64,000 nt of DNA, taken from Utricularia gibba. Its lineage: Eukaryota; Streptophyta; Magnoliopsida; Lamiales; Lentibulariaceae. Where the stretch lies: contig NEEC01000002.1 of the NCBI GenBank assembly GCA_002189035.1, positions 4,053,001 to 4,117,000 on the forward strand. Direction: 5' to 3'. A model generated the notes under the pieces. The model ran no database searches, was not told the DNA's origin, and was given only the letters and a program-made list of their open reading frames with translations. Shown here in pieces: positions 57,814 through 64,000 of the stretch; the first letter of the stretch is position 1; every line of letters starts with the position of its first letter. The position numbers and the translations under genes were made by a program.

Positions 57814-58833
57814 TGATAACACCATTTTTATTGAATTTTTGTATGTGTTTTAAGGATGATTTGTTTGGTAAAATGTTGTTTCATGTGTCTAATTGCTTCT
57901 TTTTGTGTATCTAGTTTGTAGGAATGTGTTATCGTGAAAATAAGTTCAATTGGCAACAATGGAGACGAAAACTCTAATATTTTCCTTTTGTCTGTGTATA
58001 AATCTTAATAAGGTAAGAGTTAGTACTATGACAGCGCATTTTCTTGTGTTGACAAGTCAAGAGGGGCAGAAAACTTGAGGAAAAATTACTTCTCACCAAA
58101 AGCAGCCATCTTTTTCAAAGATAAGATCTAGAGCACAGATCTTTCTTCTAGAAGCTGATGGAAAACAAGAACTTCTAGATTCAGCAGATGTAGTGTTAGA
58201 GCACCTGCCAGACATTTTATTTTAGCTTTCTACACTTTCATCTTTGTTGTTGAACTTTTTAGCGTTATTTTCTGCATTTCCATGCTTTTCTTTACATTCT
58301 TGGTACTTGGTTGTCAACAAGAAACATCCATTAGACCTTATTTGAGATTATAAACTTGTTTATGTTTGAGTTCTGCAGTCTTTAGTTATTGAGTTTAAAA
58401 TGTCTACAGTTCACATAAACCATTGCTTTATTTTCTAGGCGTGATAAAGCTGTGTTTCAACCTAAGGACTCTCTTAAGTGACACAGGAGCAGATCCTGAT
58501 GTAAAGCCCAGCCAAATCACATCCACTTTACGTTTTCTATGCATTTTTGTTATTTTCTATGCTTATTCATCCTTACAACTTGTTTATTTCAATTGTTGTT
58601 ATTTTATATCTTACGTGCATAAGAGAAAAATCCCTAGAACCCCCATGTTTTCAGTAAATGTAAAGGACTCCGAGAAATTGCAATCATTCCATGTGGATTC
58701 GACACTTGCTTGCGACACTACATTACTTTCTGTAATTTGCGTAGCAGAATAGCTAGGTTTTATACATTTCTTTTGATGCATTGAACATGCTATACCACGA
58801 CATTTAGCACCAAGTTAGAACGTGCATCAATCA
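57814..58833 (+). repeat. Possible gypsy LTR, family G
   Basis: Starts TGATAACACCATTTTTATTG, a start seen in plant gypsy (Tat/Athila-type) LTRs, and contains near its end CATGTGGATTCGACAC followed by GCGACACTAC, the phrase typical of the 3' part of such LTRs. A likely end is CGTGCATCA near 58833. No target duplication was found, and the ORF 58423-58752 is probably part of the LTR. Confidence 0.4.
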
Positions 58834-59337
58834 CCTTTATTTATCTCATCCATGAATCTTGCACAAAATTTTTATCATTGCATTTAGTCTAGGATTGAGA
58901 TTCGTGTTCTAACAAATCCATTTATTAGAAAGCTTCGATTTCTCCTTAAATTGACCACAAAAGTATCTTAAATATCCACAAAATACATTTTTTCTTTTGA
59001 GAAGATAAAATTAGTGTAAAAGATGTAAAATATATAATGAGGAAGTGTAGTGTAAGATAGGTAAAAACAATATTCAATAGATAAAAAAACATGTTTTAGA
59101 ATGATATAAAGTTATTTATCAATTTAAATGTGAGGGTATGTAACTACAATGTATTATAATATTTTTATTATTTTGTATGTTTAAATGTGCTTAGAGTTGT
59201 CCAATTTGAAGTCAAAAATAGGAGTTTGTTATGGGTGAAAATCGATGTTTGTGGAGGGACTAGCTTTCGGGTGAAAGCACCCGACTAGGAAATTCCGTAC
59301 CTTCCTATGTTTTCCACGATTTTTTTCGGTTTGGTTA
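58834..59337. other. AT-rich spacer
   Basis: Nothing recognised up to 59215. 59215-59337 is GC-richer (GGTGAAAGCACCCGACTAGG) and may belong to the following LTR's element. Confidence 0.4.
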
Positions 59338-59755
59338 ATGAGAACAGGGGTAGGCGAAGATTTTTACGTGGAAACCACTGTAAGACGGAAAAAACAACGG
59401 AGCTGTCGGAGCTCGTCGGAGAAAGTTCTTACTAGAGGGATGTGGAGAAGGAAAGTACAGGTGGGAGGCTTGGGATCGAACCCTCTCTCCGTTATGATTT
59501 CTTCTATTTATAGGGGAGGCCGGCCCGACCGAATCATGAGCTTCGCAGGTGTCGGCTACCTTTCTAAACTTGTGCTATGATCTTGCTTTTCAGACAATCG
59601 CCGCCCATTCTGCCGTGACTCGGTTACTCTTCAAACTAAGGCATACCGCCCTTGTCAGATCTTCTGCACATATCGATCTGTCGACAGGCATTGTCTCATC
59701 AAAAACCCTACTTGAAAACCTTTCAAAAAACTGATTATCCTTAACCGATTTGTAG
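59338..59755 (+). repeat. Gypsy-type LTR, family D, copy 2
   Basis: Second copy of 29690-30105 in the same orientation: GGAAACCACTGTAAG, CGGAGCTGTCGGAGCTCGTC, a TATA-like TCTATTTATAGGGGAGG, ATCGCCGCCCATTCTGC and CATATCGATCTGTCG. No internal sequence of the element is found beside it. Confidence 0.6.
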
Positions 59756-59989
59756 CCTATCAGAGTTATAGGTTTTTTTATACTAGTATATGCTAGAGAA
59801 GATGATTTGAAACTAAATGCAGTAAATGGGTGTAAAATGATGACAATTGCTCTATATGTCATTTGGAGTGTAATGCATGGTTAACTAAAATGGAGCCACA
59901 AATTTGAATGGTACCATGATTTTTTATCACATGGATCCCAAATCTTATGCAATATAGTTAATTCCCACTTAGCACCATTCATTTTATCA

Positions 59990-60407
59990 ACCTAAATTGG
60001 AGACTATATTAGCCAAAAATATGATAAATGATCAGGGTAGACTTAGGTTATTTGGAGTTGTGAGTATAGAAATTTTGTAAATTAAATTATGGACCTAAGT
60101 ACCACATCACCTAGATGCTTTTGAGACATCTTAGTGTTACTTCGTACTAGAACAAGTACTTGTTCCTTCCAGCATTGATACGGTATTGCTTACTGAACTT
60201 GCTTACCATTATTAGTTTGAGCTTAGATTAAGAACAATGTTTATTCTAAATTCTAAACACTTTGTAAGCACCGGCTCCTTATGATCGACCTCGAATTCCA
60301 TTTTACATTTTGAATTTTATTTGTATTTTTTGAGGATTAGGGATTATAAATTATTTGATATAAAGATTTCATTTCTTGCAACAATTATAAGAAATGTTTG
60401 TTTATCA
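59990..60407 (+). repeat. LTR, family A, 3' end only
   Basis: Matches the last 400 bp of family A (TTAGCCAAAAATATGATAAA, GGAGTTGTGAGTATAG, GGATTAGGGATTATAAATT) and ends TGTTTATCA. The 5' two thirds are missing. Confidence 0.75.
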
Positions 60408-61329
60408 AAGAGATGCTAATTACTCTAGCTAATGCAAAGATTCTCACTCAAATTAATTGCTTTTAATGTAGGAGCACAGGATAGTCATCCTTCTAGCTTA
60501 TGATAATGAAGACTAGATGTTACTTAGCACGGGAGGCCAAAAGGCTAACACTAGGAAAGTCATTGAGAAATAACCCATTGCTTCCCTCTAAATAATATGG
60601 CATAAATATGAGTGATGACACTACATTACCTAACAAATATTATGTGAGGAAAGATAGGGTAATGACCAATTACATTTAAAACCATAATCATGCAAAACAT
60701 CATGAATTTTTTTATCAATAAAACTTCATGGCAATTTTCTAAAGTAAACACATTGGAACTTGGTGGTAAGGGTTGAGAAATTATTGATGATACGCAAATG
60801 CTGAAAATATCACCCCAAAACCTTACTAAGTGGCTAAGACTTTGGCTTGTTCTCTCTCTACAACCTGAGAAACCATATGTGCTAGATTTGTGGGTGTGAT
60901 AACTATCTTGATAGAACCCCATAATATATGATTCGCCACATATAAACTTGGTTCAATACTAGTCATTCATTTACTAGAATAGAATTTCATTACATTTAGT
61001 TTCACATGATGGACCCAAGAACATACTCTTTCATTTTAAGATGAGAACAAAAGACCTTCAAATGAGATTGATTCTATTTACACCATAGAGAAGGAAAGGA
61101 GAAGCTATTGTCGCATTTCCTCATTCAGCAAGTTTGAGGTGGTGGCTTCTCAAACAAGCTACTTGATGATAGTGGACATTCCTCTATGACAAACATTTGA
61201 CGACATGCCAATTTTGTTTTGAACCCAAGGACTTCGAAGGTCTATTATAGTAGAATTATACTATGATGCATGAATGAACAAGATCAATTGAGTTCTATTA
61301 AATTAGTCTAGTTCTGGGAAATGAAGGGC
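60408..61329. other. Unassigned region
   Basis: A 98-codon minus-strand ORF (60626-60922) contains HLVRFWGDIFSICVS, faintly like the VPKxxWGDAxLTACY block of copia integrase, but the rest does not fit well enough to call. Confidence 0.3.
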
Positions 61330-61950
61330 ATCCGGCAAGGCTAACATGTGCTCCCCTAGGCAACATGCAACTACTCTTGTCAAAAAAGTGGTTATGAACC
61401 CCAATTCAGATTATGGAGATTTCTCCACTGAAAAGGATAGTGAGTTCATAGTGGTATGGTCCTCAATGGCTTACAAGATTATCTGTAGGAGAAAAGGCGT
61501 CAAGATTCCATGGTACACATGAATATCAAATTGCCCACTAGAGCGAGCAATGCAACCTTTAACATGGATCAAAGTGAGGCAAGAGTTGGCTATCAAGTGT
61601 CTTGCAAAGGCTCCATTGAAACTACAGGGAACAATCTTGGGATGATGGAAGACAAGAAAGGTGATGATGAACATCGGCATGGAGCTATCCCTCAAAGTTG
61701 AGTTTGCACTAATGAAATGCTTGAACGAATTCCATTACATTTTCTCATGGATGTTAAAGGATCTTCAAGGCATTTGCCCCATGATGGCATCCCACAAGAT
61801 AACACTGATTAAATGGCAAATCTGGTCATAGAAAAAGAGGAGAAGATATAAAGCCAAACCTTTGAATCCTATTAAAAAATGAGAATGTTGTCATATTTAG
61901 AACTTTCATGATTTTAGCCATTGATCATTTCATATGTGCTCAAGGTGTCT
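61330..61950 (+). pseudogene. Gypsy pol fragment at the reverse transcriptase entry
   Basis: From 61675 a frame reads MELSLKVEFALMKCLNEFHY then IFSWMLKDLQGICPMMASHK and ITLIK, resembling the E..DVFAWSYxDMPGIxPxxxxHxI.L segment that opens reverse transcriptase in several gypsy lineages. The part before it (MVHMNIKLPTRASNATFNMD) is not assigned. The fragment is cut on its right by a solo copia LTR. No further pol domain is seen after that LTR. Confidence 0.45.
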
Positions 61951-61952
61951 TG

Positions 61953-63437
61953 TGTTAGGTTTCTTGTAGACATCGCAAATTAGAAAAGTAGTGGAATTTA
62001 AGAAAGCCCAAACGCAGATCTCGGAATACGGTATATATCAGATAAAGAGATGCTGAAAATACCTTTCAATGTACTCCGTTGTTCACCAACCGCCAATAGT
62101 AGACGGCCTCTACGATATCCACATGTGAAGCACTTCATCGATAACCTTCTCAAGGCCATAGAATGCTAGTTGATCTCTTCAGGTGCTAGTAAAGAAAGTC
62201 GCCCCTTTGTAGATGAATCTTAGAGAGAACGCAAATATGGAAACTCTGCGGATCAAATCTATTGATAGATATTTGGTAACATATCAAATCAAATCTCCGT
62301 GAAGATCTTATTTTATGGAGATATGTGTATGTTCCAAATCTTGTTTATATCAGATCTTTTATTTTGAGTTTAATTAATATTAATCTCAAAATAACTCTCT
62401 ATTTAATTTATTCACTTTACGAATTACATCTCATGTAATTATGTCAATCCATTTTATATCAATGAGTGACTCCACTATTGTGTGTGACTCTATTGACTTC
62501 TTCAATCAACGCCGAAATAATGGATTTTATTAATTAACTCTTAATTAAAAAATGCATTATCATCGATCATGAGTGATGTCTAGCAACATATCATAATCCC
62601 CAAGATATAAGAATAATCAGGTGAATTGATTGATCCATTTCATGACCAGCCACAATGCAATAAACATCTTTCATCCTACTTCTATCTCATTCAATATCAG
62701 AACATGGGTGCTTGTCTTTCTGATGTATTGAACTTATAATTGCATTTAAGCACTAACACTTAATGACCTACTCAAACACTTCGAGTGTCATCGCCCTGCG
62801 CACAGGACTTAGTGTTAGGCTTTGATGCAATTACTTGAGATAAGATCTCATAGCTAACATGAGTGATGAATCCTTTATTGATCAATCAATTATCCAACCT
62901 TAAAGAGTCACATCCCTTCTCATCCATACTAGGCAAGGCATGGTTGGAATCCCATTAGTAAAGAATGAAAATGCGAGCTTAAAATCAAGATAACTTTATT
63001 GATCTTAAGTTTAAGGTTACTTGTATGACTGTCATATTTGAGATCTTGCTACTAACACTTGATTAGCTTCCCATAGTAGCATCTCGATAGCGAGTCATTC
63101 AGTGAATCAATTCTCTAATCGACACTCATAGATAAGTTCTAATAATCTCATTACATCAATTGTGAGAACCATTGCCAAAATATTTTAGGAAACTCAATGT
63201 GTGTTAGCTTATCCTTGTTTGTGATATCCTCATTTCACAAATACTCTTGCCAGAGAATTTTTAACTTGAACATAAATGCTGAAAGAATCTCACATTATGA
63301 TCTCATCATAATTTCTATAGTACATAGATCAAGTAGAAGATTTTATCAATGATATGAATTTGATCACAATTCAAAGTAAATATCAAAAGATAACATTTGC
63401 TAATGAGTTGATTGTCGCTAAAACACATACATCAACA
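61953..63437 (-). repeat. Solo copia LTR, copy 8, perfect target duplication
   Basis: 1,485 bp on the plus strand from TGTTAGGTTTCTTGTAGACA to ACACATACATCAACA, flanked by TCTTG on both sides (61948-61952, 63438-63442). It is visibly more diverged from the 5' LTR than copy 5. Confidence 0.93.
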
Positions 63438-63442
63438 TCTTG

Positions 63443-64000
63443 TTGAAGTGACATTGTTAATAATGACAACATTGTCGTTTAACATAACTTACAAATTATT
63501 GAGACTGACTTTGATTAAAGGTTTTTGTCTGAGAAAAGGGAGATCATTGAGCAAATTATGTAATGTTTCATTCATATGGCTAAATCCACGAGGTGTGATA
63601 TTTTGAATGGGTTGTCGAATACAAACTAGAAGACAATTTAATGGTTTCTAGACTTCACTTAATAGAACAAAACATGCTATTGGATGTTGTTGTTGGCAAC
63701 ACCATGCCAAAAACGATGGATTCTAATCAAGGCCACCATTCTATATCTCAAAAACTAAAGCTATTAGTAGAAAATGACCTTTACATTGGAGACTAGTAAG
63801 GGATAGTCAACAAGATTTTCCAACCATAACTTGATGATTTCATGTCGATATATATAGCTGACATGATCATGAAAACAAAGGAAGATGGCCTATCTAACGT
63901 CCAACTTTTCACAAACTGCTTCACCACTCTATAGTAGTGTCAATAAATCTCAACATCAAGAAGTGTTGATTTGGGTTCAGGAGTGGCAAGTTCTGTAGTG
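63443..64000. other. Unassigned right edge
   Basis: No recognised ORF; likely more retrotransposon debris continuing from the left of the solo LTR. Confidence 0.35.

Noticed and set aside
60626-60922. Possible copia integrase block (FWGD) on the minus strand
   Set aside because: Only one short phrase matches; flanking residues do not follow the integrase order.
1-64000. CRISPR arrays, rRNA, tRNA genes, organelle insertions
   Set aside because: No regularly spaced identical repeats, and I recognised no rRNA, tRNA cloverleaf or chloroplast/mitochondrial gene sequence by eye; a dedicated tRNA scan was not possible.

Overview
The window is nuclear DNA of a flowering plant. It holds a six-exon gene with GT-AG introns and dense Ty1-copia, Ty3-gypsy, hAT and PIF/Harbinger debris; spliced introns, tRNA-Met primed copia elements and long AT-rich spacers fit a plant. 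A eudicot is my guess; the species is not identifiable from what I can see. There are no convincing prokaryotic features, CRISPR arrays, rRNA or tRNA genes.

Host genes are few. At the left edge (226-1822, minus) lies a complete FES1-type Hsp70 nucleotide exchange factor. Its upstream region carries a five-unit heat shock element (1980-2002) and a TATA-like box, so heat induction is plausible. At 49767-50383 (plus) lies a small intronless single-pass membrane protein gene of a plant-specific family; it needs a one-base frameshift to be read in full. A GC-rich stretch just downstream of it (50530-50780) is coding-like but unassigned.

Almost everything else is transposons. 2.96-8.5 kb: a decayed PIF/Harbinger element (Myb-like ORF plus split transposase) interrupted by an inverted pair of LTRs and by an LTR that itself contains two further LTRs. 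9.9-11.9 kb: a solo LTR with a perfect target duplication beside a gypsy gag relic. 14.6-24.6 kb: copia LTRs, an LTR nested in an LTR, an element with inverted ends, and another solo-LTR-like element. 23.1-27.9 kb: the only copia copy with coding sequence (gag, protease, half of integrase), fused by deletion to its 3' LTR. 28-30.1 kb: GC-richer imperfect tandem repeats followed by a gypsy-type LTR. 31-32.2 kb: a repeat with GGCACCCA ends and a hAT C-terminal fragment. 32.3-43.8 kb: a decayed Athila-like gypsy element, apparently flanked by remnants of its own LTRs, with four secondary insertions or fused fragments. 43.8-46.2 kb: hAT remnant and a copia LTR fragment. 47.1-48.3 kb: solo LTR with target duplication. 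51.6-54.2 kb: hAT and a better-preserved PIF/Harbinger transposase. 54.7-64 kb: further solo LTRs, a gypsy LTR pair mate and gypsy pol debris.

The main scientific content is a readable insertion history. At least eight copies of one copia LTR family occur, only one with internal sequence, and five LTR insertions have exact or near-exact 5-bp target duplications. I did not find a coherent undescribed multigene system; the most useful leads are the heat-shock promoter, the frame-preserving nested insertion in the PIF transposase, the intact ORF at the 3' end of the Athila-like element, and the frameshifted membrane protein gene.
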